A DNA stretch of 44,861 nucleotides from Actinomycetes bacterium. GTDB taxonomy: Bacteria > Actinomycetota > Thermoleophilia > Solirubrobacterales > JACPNS01. A model generated the notes under the pieces. The model ran no database searches. It was not told the DNA's origin and saw nothing but the letters and a program-made list of their open reading frames with translations. Each line of letters starts with the position of its first letter. Positions within the stretch are counted from its first letter, which is position 1. Position numbers and translations under genes: made by a program. Location: positions 1 through 44,861 of the forward strand of contig JAEYBE010000060.1 in assembly GCA_023404495.1 (NCBI GenBank). The letters are read 5' to 3'. Positions 6,755-13,527 of this stretch are shown here, one piece after another.

Positions 6755-7953
6755 ATCAACATTGCGAGGCCTTGGCCGACGCCCACACAGAGCGTCGCGA
6801 TGCCGCGTCGCGCGCCGCGCCGCTGCATCTCTCGCGCCAGCGTGCCGACGATGCGAGCTCCGGTGCAGCCGAGCGGATGGCCCAGCGCAATCCCGCCGCC
6901 GTTGACGTTGAGGATCGAGTGGTCAACGCCGATAGCGCGGGCGCTCGCGATCGCCTGCGAGGCGAAGGCCTCGTTGATCTCCCAGAGGTCGATGTCTTCA
7001 GCGGTCAGGCCGGTGCGCTCGAGCAGTTTCTTCGTTGCGTCGATCGGGCCGACTCCCATGATCGCCGGATCGACGCCGGCCGCGGCCGTGGCGACGATGC
7101 GCGCAAGCGGAGCCTTGCCCAATGCGTCCGCGCGCGCCTGGTTGCCGAGCACCAGGCAAGCAGCGCCATCGTTGATCTGCGAGGAGTTGCCTGCCGTAAC
7201 AGAGCCGCCCTCGCGGAAAGCGGGTCGCAGCTTGGCCAGCGCCTCGGCCGTGGTGCCCGCGCGGATCCCCTCGTCGCGCGTCACGAGCTGAGCTTCGGCC
7301 TTGCGCGTGGCCGGCGGAGCTTCGATCGCCACGACCTCCTCGTCAAAACGCCCGGCATCCCATGCGGCGGCTGCCCGCTGGTGCGAAGCGGCGGCAAACT
7401 CGTCCTGGTCTTCGCGGCTGACGTTGTGCAGTTCGGCGACGTTCTCGCCGGTTTCGCCCATCGCCTCGGTCGAGTGCGGGAAGTTCGGGTTGACGAAACG
7501 CCATCCGATGGTTGTGTCGTAGACCTTGGCTGGCTCACGAGACCATGCCTGCGGCGTTTTGCCGTATACGAACGGCGCGCGCGTCATCGACTCGACGCCT
7601 CCCGCCAGATAGAGGTCGCCTTCGCCTACCGCGAGGGCGCGGGCGGCGTCGCCGACCGCTTCAAGTCCGCTCGCGCACAGCCTGTTGACCGTGGCGCCCG
7701 GCACCGTTACGGGAAGCCCCGCGAGCAGCACCGCCATGCGAGCAACATCGCGATTGTCCTCACCGGCCTGATTTGAAGAGCCGAAGTAGACATCCTCAAT
7801 CTCGTCGGTCGGCAGGTTGTTGCGCTCGACCGCCGCCTTGATCACGTGCGCGGCCAGATCATCGGTGCGTACCGTCGCCAGCGCCCCGCCGAACTTGCCG
7901 ATCGGGGTGCGCAGGTAGTCGATGATGTAGACGTCGCCGTAGTCGACTGGCAT
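6736..7953 (-). CDS. Thiolase (acetyl-CoA acetyltransferase / 3-oxoadipyl-CoA thiolase type)
   Basis: A 405-residue degradative-type thiolase that joins or cleaves acyl-CoA and acetyl-CoA. Motifs: the nucleophilic Cys in NRLCASGLEAV near residue 90, the NEAFASQ segment, the catalytic His in GGGIALGHPLGCTGAR near 355, and the second Cys in TLCVGVGQGLAM near 386. CVGVGQG and the N-terminal IIDYLRTPIGKFGG are seen in PcaF-like enzymes, but the exact substrate cannot be fixed. The ATG at 7953 lies 8 nt behind TAACCT, indicating a leaderless start; a second ATG 13 codons upstream would run into the divergent gene. Confidence 0.9.
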   Translation of the reverse strand: MPVDYGDVYIIDYLRTPIGKFGGALATVRTDDLAAHVIKAAVERNNLPTDEIEDVYFGSSNQAGEDNRDVARMAVLLAGLPVTVPGATVNRLCASGLEAVGDAARALAVGEGDLYLAGGVESMTRAPFVYGKTPQAWSREPAKVYDTTIGWRFVNPNFPHSTEAMGETGENVAELHNVSREDQDEFAAASHQRAAAAWDAGRFDEEVVAIEAPPATRKAEAQLVTRDEGIRAGTTAEALAKLRPAFREGGSVTAGNSSQINDGAACLVLGNQARADALGKAPLARIVATAAAGVDPAIMGVGPIDATKKLLERTGLTAEDIDLWEINEAFASQAIASARAIGVDHSILNVNGGGIALGHPLGCTGARIVGTLAREMQRRGARRGIATLCVGVGQGLAMLIENPAA

Positions 7954-7961
7954 GGCTTGGG

Positions 7962-7967
7962 AGGTTA
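7962..7967 (-). promoter_or_regulatory. -10 hexamer of leaderless thiolase gene
   Basis: TAACCT on the minus strand, 8 nt before the ATG at 7953; no ribosome site precedes the ATG. Confidence 0.55.
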
Positions 7968-7990
7968 GACCGAGTAGCGTCTGCGGCCGC

Positions 7991-8371
7991 ATGGCGAGGG
8001 TGTTGATTGTCGACGAAGGGGCGCGGGTCGCGGACGCCGAGGCTGCGCTCAGTGCGGCCGGCTACGCGGTGCGCAGCGTCTCGCCGCAACTGGCCGGCGA
8101 CGTCGTTGACGCGCTCGAAAACGTCACCGTCGTTGCCTACCTGATGGGCGACGCGCAGGATCAAGCGGTCAATGACGAGATGCTCGAGACCGTGTTGCTC
8201 AAGGTTGTCGACACCGGTGTTCGGGGCTTCGTCTACGAATCACCCGGCGGCGGCGCCAACAAGCACGTAGAGCATGCAATCGAGACCTGGCACCTGTCGG
8301 TTGCAGAGCTTGGCGACGGTGACTTCACAGACGCGCTGACCACTGCCGTGAACCGCTCGATCGGGCTGTAG
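7991..8371 (+). CDS. Small Rossmann-like protein of unknown function
   Basis: A 126-residue soluble protein. The N-terminus ARVLIVDEGARVADAEAALSAAGY looks like the first beta-alpha of a Rossmann fold, and the rest resembles a shortened epimerase-like nucleotide-binding domain (VTVVAYLMGDAQDQ, then VRGFVYESPGG). No catalytic Tyr-x3-Lys can be seen, so I do not assign an enzyme. The ATG lies 10 nt behind TAGCGT, the same hexamer and gap used by the next gene. It is divergent from the thiolase, with only 37 bp between the starts. Confidence 0.65.
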   Translation: MARVLIVDEGARVADAEAALSAAGYAVRSVSPQLAGDVVDALENVTVVAYLMGDAQDQAVNDEMLETVLLKVVDTGVRGFVYESPGGGANKHVEHAIETWHLSVAELGDGDFTDALTTAVNRSIGL

Positions 8372-8384
8372 CGTCTCTTCGCAG

Positions 8385-8543
8385 ATGCTCTGCCCCAACT
8401 GCATGTCCCCGTATGTCCGCGCCTACGCGCCAGAGTTGCCAGAAGGCGAAGAGCCAGAGGCGACCGACGAGCCGCTGTTCGAGTGCACCGAGTGCGAATA
8501 CGTCGGTGCCGTCACCGAGTTCGTGCCGGAGAACTACCGCTAG
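8385..8543 (+). CDS. Very small zinc-ribbon protein (52 aa)
   Basis: Too short for usual ORF cut-offs but convincing: MLCPNCMSPYV, an acidic Pro/Glu linker, then FECTECEYVG. The CPNC and CTEC pairs make a four-Cys zinc ribbon of the type found in small regulators and rubredoxin-like proteins. The ATG lies 10 nt behind TAGCGT (8369-8374), which itself contains the stop codon of the gene before it, so it could be leaderless and also cotranscribed. Its stop codon shares a CTAG with the opposing Nudix stop. Function unknown. Confidence 0.6.
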   Translation: MLCPNCMSPYVRAYAPELPEGEEPEATDEPLFECTECEYVGAVTEFVPENYR

Positions 8544-9115
8544 CTCACCGGTTCGGTGACGCAGTCCTCGATGCGGTCGATAAGCCGGCCGAGGATGTAG
8601 CCGGTGACGCCCCAGATCAGTCCGTGCTCGGTGTCGAAGGCCTCGGTCGTGAAGGTCATGCCGGCGCGCTGCAACTCGCGCTTCTCGCGCACCGCTACCA
8701 GCGTGGCGATGTCCACCTCGAAGACGTGGTCGACCTCGCCGGGATTGGGCTCCAGCACAAGGTCCTCGGGGATCACGCCGGCAATTGGGTACACCGCGAA
8801 GTCGCTGACCACGGTTGACATCGGCTCAAGCGCGCCGATCACCTCGACCGACTGCGGCGGGATCGCGACTTCCTCGTGAGCTTCACGCAATGCGGTTGCG
8901 ACATGGTCGGCGTCCTCTGGATCCGACGAGCCGCCGGGAAACGAGATCTGCCCCGCGTGCGAGGGGAGATCGTCACGACGCTTGGTGAATGCGAGCGTCG
9001 GCGGACCGCCGGCGACCGGACGAAACGGCATCAGCACGGCCGCCTCACGACCCTGCGCGTACATGTCGATTGCATCGCCAGTCGGCAGGAGCTTCGAGGC
9101 GATGCAGGAGATCAC
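8540..9115 (-). CDS. Nudix hydrolase, CoA pyrophosphatase type
   Basis: A 191-residue Nudix enzyme probably splitting CoA or acyl-CoA into phosphopantetheine and 3',5'-ADP. The Nudix box runs through SFPGGSSDPED and TALREAHEEVAIP at about residues 54-82, with the REAHEE metal-binding core intact. The preceding LAFTKRRDDLPSHAGQIS is typical of the NudL/CoAse branch. It begins with GTG overlapping the osmC stop (GTGA), so it is translationally coupled to osmC. A longer frame upstream runs through osmC and is rejected. Confidence 0.88.
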   Translation of the reverse strand: MISCIASKLLPTGDAIDMYAQGREAAVLMPFRPVAGGPPTLAFTKRRDDLPSHAGQISFPGGSSDPEDADHVATALREAHEEVAIPPQSVEVIGALEPMSTVVSDFAVYPIAGVIPEDLVLEPNPGEVDHVFEVDIATLVAVREKRELQRAGMTFTTEAFDTEHGLIWGVTGYILGRLIDRIEDCVTEPVS

Positions 9116-9531
9116 TGAATCGTGATCGATTCGTTGAAGATGACTTCGCCTTCGAGCGTTCGATGAACCGGGCACTTGGCCGCGATCTCGGTTACGCGGC
9201 GCAGCTGTTCCTCGTCGAGTCCGGGTGGGACGCAGAGCTTCACGTTGAAGGTCGTCGGGGCGCCGCGCTTGGCCGACTCGTACTCGACCTTGACCTTGAC
9301 GTCTCCGAGTTCCCAGCCCTTGTGATTGGCGTACATCTCGATCGTCGTCGCGGTGCACGACGCGAGGCTTGCTGCGAGCAGTTCCTGGGGGGAGGGGCCG
9401 GCGTTGCTGCCGCCGATGTCTGCTGGCTCGTCGGTGACGACGCGGTGGTCGCCCATGACGACGAGGTGCTCGTAGTGACCGGTGCGCTTGGCCAGCGCGG
9501 TCTTGGTCTTCGATTTGACTTCCGTTGCCAC
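9112..9531 (-). CDS. OsmC/Ohr-family peroxiredoxin-like protein
   Basis: A 139-residue OsmC-family protein, thought to reduce organic hydroperoxides with a Cys pair. The two conserved Cys are in AASLASCTATTIEMYA (about residue 61) and AAKCPVHRTLEG (about 124). The segment MGDHRVVTDEPADIGGSNAGPSPQELL is typical of the YhfA-like OsmC subgroup. GTG start with GGAG 8 nt upstream. It overlaps the Nudix gene by GTGA and follows the cobalamin adenosyltransferase by 88 bp on the same strand; a TATCTT hexamer at 9572-9577 may give it its own promoter. Confidence 0.9.
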   Translation of the reverse strand: MATEVKSKTKTALAKRTGHYEHLVVMGDHRVVTDEPADIGGSNAGPSPQELLAASLASCTATTIEMYANHKGWELGDVKVKVEYESAKRGAPTTFNVKLCVPPGLDEEQLRRVTEIAAKCPVHRTLEGEVIFNESITIQ

Positions 9532-9619
9532 TGTGCTGCTCCGTTTACGGGGGTGAGGACCTGTGCCTCTAAAGATACGACCACCCGGGCAATAGTGCGA
9601 GCACCCGCCCGCCGAAGTA

Positions 9620-10186
9620 CTAGCCGCGGCCTTCGAAGACCGTCGGATCGTCGACGTCGGTGAAGCGTGCCAGGGCGAAGAGCAGGTCGGAGCTGCGGTT
9701 GAGATACGCGAGCACCGTGCGGTCCGGGAGCGTGCTGATCGTGTCCAGTTCGACGACCGATCGCTCGGCGCGGCGCACCACGGTGCGGGCGACATCGATC
9801 CGGGCCGAGAGTTCGGTGCCGCCGGGGATGATGAATTTCGGCGGCAGGTCGAGCTGCTCCTTGTAGTGGTCGATGCGCCGTTCAAGCGCGTCGACCATCT
9901 CCTGCTCGACCAGCGTGACTCCGGGCACAAGCTTGGCGAAGCTTTCATCGGCCGTTGCGAGCTGCGCGCAACCGATGAACATGCAGCGCTGCATCTCGAG
10001 CAGATCGTCCGCGACCTGGGGGGCGGTCTCCTGTGCCAGAGCACGGGCCACCGCGATCGTGGAGATCGCTTCGTCGACGTCGCCGTAGGCCGACGTGCGC
10101 GGATCGGACTTGCGCACGCGTCCGCCGTACCAGAGACCGGTGGTGCCGTCGTCGCCCTTGCGGGTGTAGATCTTCACTTCCGACAT
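9620..10186 (-). CDS. pduO: Cob(I)alamin adenosyltransferase, PduO type
   Basis: Transfers the adenosyl group of ATP to cob(I)alamin to make coenzyme B12. The 188-residue length matches the family. The N-terminal ATP motif YTRKGDDGTTGLWYGGRVRK (residues 6-25) is diagnostic. Further family marks: the central FIIPGGTELSARIDVARTVVRRAERSVV (about 126-153) and YLNRSSDLLFALAR (about 167-180). The ATG lies 9 nt behind TAGGAT (10196-10201), indicating a leaderless start. Confidence 0.94.
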   Translation of the reverse strand: MSEVKIYTRKGDDGTTGLWYGGRVRKSDPRTSAYGDVDEAISTIAVARALAQETAPQVADDLLEMQRCMFIGCAQLATADESFAKLVPGVTLVEQEMVDALERRIDHYKEQLDLPPKFIIPGGTELSARIDVARTVVRRAERSVVELDTISTLPDRTVLAYLNRSSDLLFALARFTDVDDPTVFEGRG

Positions 10187-10195
10187 CGCGCGCCG

Positions 10196-10218
10196 ATCCT
10201 ACCTGCGCGACGTAGTAT
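10196..10218. promoter_or_regulatory. Divergent pair of leaderless promoters
   Basis: Minus-strand TAGGAT (10196-10201) serves pduO with 9 nt to its ATG. Plus-strand TAGTAT (10213-10218) lies 6 nt before the GTG at 10225. The two hexamers are only 11 bp apart. Confidence 0.5.
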
Positions 10219-10224
10219 TCGGCC

Positions 10225-10314
10225 GTGTCGAAGGTTGTGGCCATCGATCCAGCACGCGTTGGGGAGTGCCCCGACAAAGGCGCCGAGCTCACTACCGGCG
10301 CATTGGCGCGATGA
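10225..10314 (+). CDS. Possible leaderless 29-residue peptide coupled to the downstream gene
   Basis: GTG 6 nt behind a good TAGTAT hexamer opens a 30-codon frame (starts SKVVAIDPARVGECPDKG) whose TGA overlaps the ATG of the next gene as ATGA. A strong -10 at this exact distance and the coupled end argue that it is translated; if so it delivers ribosomes to the 10311 gene. I recognise no family. It could instead be only the 5' untranslated region. Confidence 0.4.
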   Translation: MSKVVAIDPARVGECPDKGAELTTGALAR

Positions 10315-11459
10315 AGTTCGCGCGCCTCGTGGCCGAGTCGGACGTCGCCGGTGCGCAGGCTGCGATCGCCGCATCGCGTGAGCTGGGGTTTTCGCGGGTC
10401 TGGCTGCAGCAGGGGCCTGGCGCGGCGGATCCGCGGGCTGTCGCCGAGGCCGCGGCAGGCGACGAGCTTGCGCTCGTGCTGCTGGTCGATCCGGGCGACG
10501 ATCTTTCTCTTCCGTCGGGCGACAGAATCGAGCCCGCGATCGCAGGCACGGCAGGATGGGCGGATTCGCTCGCTGCGCTGGCGCGAGGGCGCAGGTCATG
10601 GGTGGTGGCGAGCGACGTGGGATCCGTCGCAGCGGCCGGGCGAAGTGGGGTGGGGGCGGCGTTCGGACCGCTGGAGAACCCCGACGCAGCCGCAGAGTGG
10701 ACAGCCGAATACGAGGCCGAGTTTGCGGCCGAGTCGGCTCGGGCGGTGACCGGAGAAGTGAACGCCGCTTGCGCGGTGTTCGTCGATCTGCCGGATGAGC
10801 TCGGGGCGGCGGTGGGACTGGTCGAGCGATACCGCGCGGCAGGTGTGGACGAAGTGGTTCTTCGGGGCGCGCTTGCCGGCGACGCGGAGCTGGTCGCTGC
10901 GCTGATGGCCGAATTTGACGATGACGAAGTGAGAAATGAGGCTGCCGCCCGAGCCGAACGGATCGCGCCGGCGGTTGAGGCGATGCGCCGGCGCGGCAAG
11001 GCGCAGACCAAGGCGCCGACGCCAGCCAAGCCGGCCGGCGGATTCGCCCGATGGATGAGGCACCGCCAAGAGGCCGCGATCAAGCGGATGAGCGACCGGC
11101 AGATCAACGCGTTGGTCGGCAATCGGCTCGGGATGCGCGGGTTGTTCGTGGCGATGGCCGGGCGCTACCGCCCTGACAAGGCGGCGGGCTTTGAGGGCGA
11201 GATCGAGTTCACCCTTTCAACTGAGCGCGGAGCCGAGACGTGGACGATCAAGTGCGGCCCCGTCGGAGCGCACGCACGCCGCGGCGAAAGCGAGGACGCG
11301 AAGCTCCACTTGGAGTCAAAGCTCGCCGATTTCCTGCGCGTCGGCACCGGCGAACTGTCCGCACCAGCAGCAGTGCTCTCGGGACAGCTCAACATCCGAG
11401 GCGACTTCGCCTTGGCCCTGCGAATGGGCGACATGTTCGGCGGCCCCCCGATCGTTTAG
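10311..11459 (+). CDS. Luciferase-like barrel / SCP2 sterol-carrier domain fusion
   Basis: A 382-residue two-part protein. Residues 1 to about 225 resemble a shortened luciferase-like monooxygenase barrel (AAIAASRELGFSRVWLQQGP, VERYRAAGVDEVVLRGAL). After a charged linker with KTKAPTPAKPAGG-type composition, residues about 245-382 look like an SCP2 lipid-binding domain (WTIKCGPVGAHARRGESEDAKLHL, GELSAPAAVLSGQLNIRGDFALALRMGDMF). A barrel fused to SCP2 suggests flavin-dependent chemistry on a bound lipid, but the barrel seems too short for certainty. The ATG sits in an ATGA with the small upstream frame and has no ribosome site of its own. Confidence 0.65.
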   Translation: MKFARLVAESDVAGAQAAIAASRELGFSRVWLQQGPGAADPRAVAEAAAGDELALVLLVDPGDDLSLPSGDRIEPAIAGTAGWADSLAALARGRRSWVVASDVGSVAAAGRSGVGAAFGPLENPDAAAEWTAEYEAEFAAESARAVTGEVNAACAVFVDLPDELGAAVGLVERYRAAGVDEVVLRGALAGDAELVAALMAEFDDDEVRNEAAARAERIAPAVEAMRRRGKAQTKAPTPAKPAGGFARWMRHRQEAAIKRMSDRQINALVGNRLGMRGLFVAMAGRYRPDKAAGFEGEIEFTLSTERGAETWTIKCGPVGAHARRGESEDAKLHLESKLADFLRVGTGELSAPAAVLSGQLNIRGDFALALRMGDMFGGPPIV

Positions 11460-11528
11460 CTATCCCAAGCCACAAATCGTCCATGCCGGTTGCTCCAAGC
11501 AGCGCGCAGGAAGCAGTCAAACCACCAT

Positions 11529-11657
11529 CTCTGAGGTTCTGAATCGTGCGAGATCGTCGACGCGCAGCGCGACGGGTCCGAGGGAGCGACCCTTCGGTCG
11601 CGACTGAGGCCCCCGAGCGCGAGCATCGGCGAGCTCGTGCGAGTCAGAACCTCAGAG
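11529..11657. repeat. 129-bp element with 14-bp terminal inverted repeats abutting tRNA-His
   Basis: CTCTGAGGTTCTGA at 11529-11542 and its exact complement at 11644-11657 bound the element. Just inside lie direct copies of TCGTGCGAG (11544-11552 and 11635-11643), and the middle has a perfect 6-bp hairpin GCGACC-CTTC-GGTCGC (11586-11601). The right end touches the 3' end of tRNA-His without a gap. It may be a MITE-like or REP-like unit, or a large 3' structure of the tRNA transcript. No coding region is seen in 11460-11657. Confidence 0.55.
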
Positions 11658-11731
11658 GGTGAGCGACCGGATTCGAACCGGCGACCGCCGCGACCACAAC
11701 GCGGAGCTCTACCTGCTGAGCTACGCCCACC
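11658..11731 (-). tRNA. tRNA-His(GTG)
   Basis: Read on the minus strand the cloverleaf is complete: acceptor GTGGGCG pairs with CGCTCAC, D-arm GCTC..GAGC, anticodon loop TTGTGGT with anticodon GTG, T-arm GCCGG-TTCGAAT-CCGGT. The extra G at -1 (11731) pairs with discriminator C73 (11658), the identity mark of tRNA-His. CCA is not encoded. Confidence 0.95.
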
Positions 11732-11775
11732 ACGCGTGCACATCAGCGCACGGACGTGATTCTACTAGCGGTCGA

Positions 11776-12666
11776 TCATCGACAGTTTGCAGCGCCGCTC
11801 GCGAGCGTCTGTCCGTTGTCGGCGACGAACTGCCAGCTGTACTTCTTGGGCATCAGACGAAGCTTGAGGAATCCGTACACATCGGTCCTGCGAGTGATCG
11901 TGTTTGCGAGCGGCGGACCGAAGTCGTAGGCGCTCTTGCCCCCGGTGCCAACAACAAACTGCTGCATCCCGGCGCGCGGAGCCCGGCGTCCAAGCTGGTC
12001 CTGACGGCGGAAGGCCTCGAAGTCGTGGTCGTGTCCCGAGAGCACGATTTCGGCGCGGCGCGACTGCAGGATCTTCCAGAGCGGCCGGGAGATCGGGTTG
12101 CTGCCGTGCTCGCCGCCGGAGCTGTAGAGCGGGTGGTGCCACATCGCGGCGGTGCACTTTCGCGGGTGCTTGCGAAGGTCGTCGCGCAGCCAACGGGCTT
12201 GCGTGGATCGCGCGTCGCAGGGGACGAGCGCGCAGTTTGAGTTGAGCGCGACGACGTGCCACTTGCCGATGTTGAACGAGTAATAGCCGCGTGAGCGCGC
12301 GCCGGCAGCTTTGCCGAAGTAATCGAAGTAGCCGGACGCGCCGGGCGTGACGTACTCGTGATTGCCAACGACTGGGCGCCAGATCGGACGGAAGCGACCA
12401 AAGGATTCGTCGAACGAGTTCCTGAAGTCGGCAAGCGAGCCGCTCGCGTACTGAAGGTCGCCGAGCAGCCACACGGAGTCAGGGTCGGCTTTAGCGATCG
12501 CGTCAGCAACGGCGGACTGGCGACAGCGCGAGGCGGTCTGCTTCTCGCTGGGTGAGCAGGCGACATCGCCGACAGCGGCAACGACGGGGGCCGGGGCGGC
12601 GCTCGCGCCGCCGGGGCCGGCTAGCGCGGCGGCAACCATCAGCATCAATGTAAGTAGCGGATTCAT
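11776..12666 (-). CDS. Secreted metallophosphoesterase (purple-acid-phosphatase-like)
   Basis: A 296-residue exported calcineurin-like phosphoesterase. Metal-site motifs are all present: VGDVAC, WLLGDLQY, VVGNHEYV, WHHPLYSSGGEHG and SGHDHDFEAF, the last giving the C-terminal His pair. A hydrophobic stretch (LLTLMLMVAAALAG) followed by GGASAAPA forms the signal peptide. The start is uncertain: ATG at 12666 has GTGAGAG upstream, while ATGs 13 and 17 codons further up would add Arg residues and a better n-region. Substrate unknown; distance from the Pho locus and no PHO box give no link to phosphate control. Confidence 0.82.
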   Translation of the reverse strand: MNPLLTLMLMVAAALAGPGGASAAPAPVVAAVGDVACSPSEKQTASRCRQSAVADAIAKADPDSVWLLGDLQYASGSLADFRNSFDESFGRFRPIWRPVVGNHEYVTPGASGYFDYFGKAAGARSRGYYSFNIGKWHVVALNSNCALVPCDARSTQARWLRDDLRKHPRKCTAAMWHHPLYSSGGEHGSNPISRPLWKILQSRRAEIVLSGHDHDFEAFRRQDQLGRRAPRAGMQQFVVGTGGKSAYDFGPPLANTITRRTDVYGFLKLRLMPKKYSWQFVADNGQTLASGAANCR

Positions 12667-12758
12667 CGCGGCTCTCACACTTGTTTCAACAGCGGGGACA
12701 CGCATATGGATCGGCATGTTCGACCGACCGCTGAATGAATAAGCTGAGTCGATCACCT

Positions 12759-12831
12759 GCCCCGGTGGCCGAGAGGATTAGGCGCGGGCCTTCTAATCCC
12801 GTTTACGCAGGTTCGAATCCTGCCCGGGGTA
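12759..12831 (+). tRNA. tRNA-Arg(TCT)
   Basis: Acceptor GCCCCGG pairs with CCGGGGT (one G-T), D-arm GCC..GGC, anticodon loop CTTCTAA with anticodon TCT, T-arm GCAGG-TTCGAAT-CCTGC, discriminator A. One mismatch (C-T) closes the anticodon stem. CCA is not encoded. Its last 20 nt are repeated exactly at 15615-15634. Confidence 0.92.
12812..12831 (+). repeat. attL-like copy of 20-bp direct repeat (3' end of tRNA-Arg)
   Basis: T-loop to discriminator of tRNA-Arg; identical 20 bp at 15615-15634. The match stops at the tRNA end on one side and 1 bp before the T-loop on the other, as expected for a tyrosine-integrase attachment core. Confidence 0.6.
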
Positions 12832-12852
12832 TTTGCCTCGGTTGGTCTGAAA

Positions 12853-13527
12853 TCAATGCGGTCGCTCGTCTGCAGCGGGCAGCCCTGACTGATGTGCGAT
12901 CACGACCAGCTGCACGCGATCGCGAGCCTCAAGCTTTGCGAGTAACCGGCTGACATGTGTTTTCACAGTCGGCTTCGCCAAGAAGAGTTTCGCCGCGATT
13001 TCCTCGTTGGTCAGTCCGTTGGCGACAAGATCGAACACTTCGCGTTCACGATCAGTGAGTTCTGACCAGCCTTCGGGCAGCTGCTTGGGCGCCGACTGAC
13101 GCGTGAACTCGTCGAGCAGGCGTTTGGTGACTGAGGGTGCAAGCAGCGCATCGCCTGCCGCGACAACCCGAATCGCGTCAGCGACGGCCGACACCGAGAC
13201 ATCCTTGAGAAGAAACCCGCTTGCGCCGGCTTCGAGGGCGGCGTGGACGTGTTCGTCGAGGTCAAACGTCGTAAGGATCAGAACCCGAGGCGCCCAATCG
13301 GCGGTCGCGGATTCGAGCACACGGCGCGTGGCCTCGATGCCGTCGATCCCCGGCATACGGATGTCCATCAGGATCACATCTGGCCGCAAGCGCTTGGCTT
13401 CGCTGACGGCGATCAAGCCGTCAGATGCCTCGCCGACAACCTCGATTTCGGGATCCGAATCGATGACCATCGCGAAGCCTGTGCGCACAAGCTCCTGGTC
13501 GTCGGCGATGAGCACCGTCAAGCCCAT
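12853..13527 (-). CDS. NarL/LuxR-family response regulator
   Basis: A 224-residue two-component response regulator. The receiver domain (residues 3-120) has the acidic DD near 10-11, the phospho-acceptor Asp in VILMDIRMPG near 54, the Thr in ILTTFD near 85 and the Lys in FLLKDVS near 107. The C-terminal LuxR helix-turn-helix (about 160-220) reads LTDREREVFDLVANGLTNEE and TVKTHVSRLLAKLEA. The ATG overlaps the histidine-kinase stop by one base (TGATG), so the pair is coupled. The target genes are not evident; the nearest candidates are the secreted barrel protein and small membrane protein just beyond the kinase. Confidence 0.93.
   Translation of the reverse strand: MGLTVLIADDQELVRTGFAMVIDSDPEIEVVGEASDGLIAVSEAKRLRPDVILMDIRMPGIDGIEATRRVLESATADWAPRVLILTTFDLDEHVHAALEAGASGFLLKDVSVSAVADAIRVVAAGDALLAPSVTKRLLDEFTRQSAPKQLPEGWSELTDREREVFDLVANGLTNEEIAAKLFLAKPTVKTHVSRLLAKLEARDRVQLVVIAHQSGLPAADERPH

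Noticed and set aside
11456..11743. Minus-strand 95-codon frame across tRNA-His
   Set aside because: Contains the translated tRNA (SSAGRAP..RRFESGRSP) and the inverted-repeat element; not a protein gene.
12759..12831. tRNA-Ser or tRNA-Leu (from the TGGCCGAGAGG start)
   Set aside because: No long variable arm, and the anticodon loop clearly reads TCT, giving tRNA-Arg.
12735..12953. Plus-strand 72-codon frame across tRNA-Arg
   Set aside because: Translated tRNA sequence (PVAERIRRGPSNPVYAGSNPARG-like pattern).
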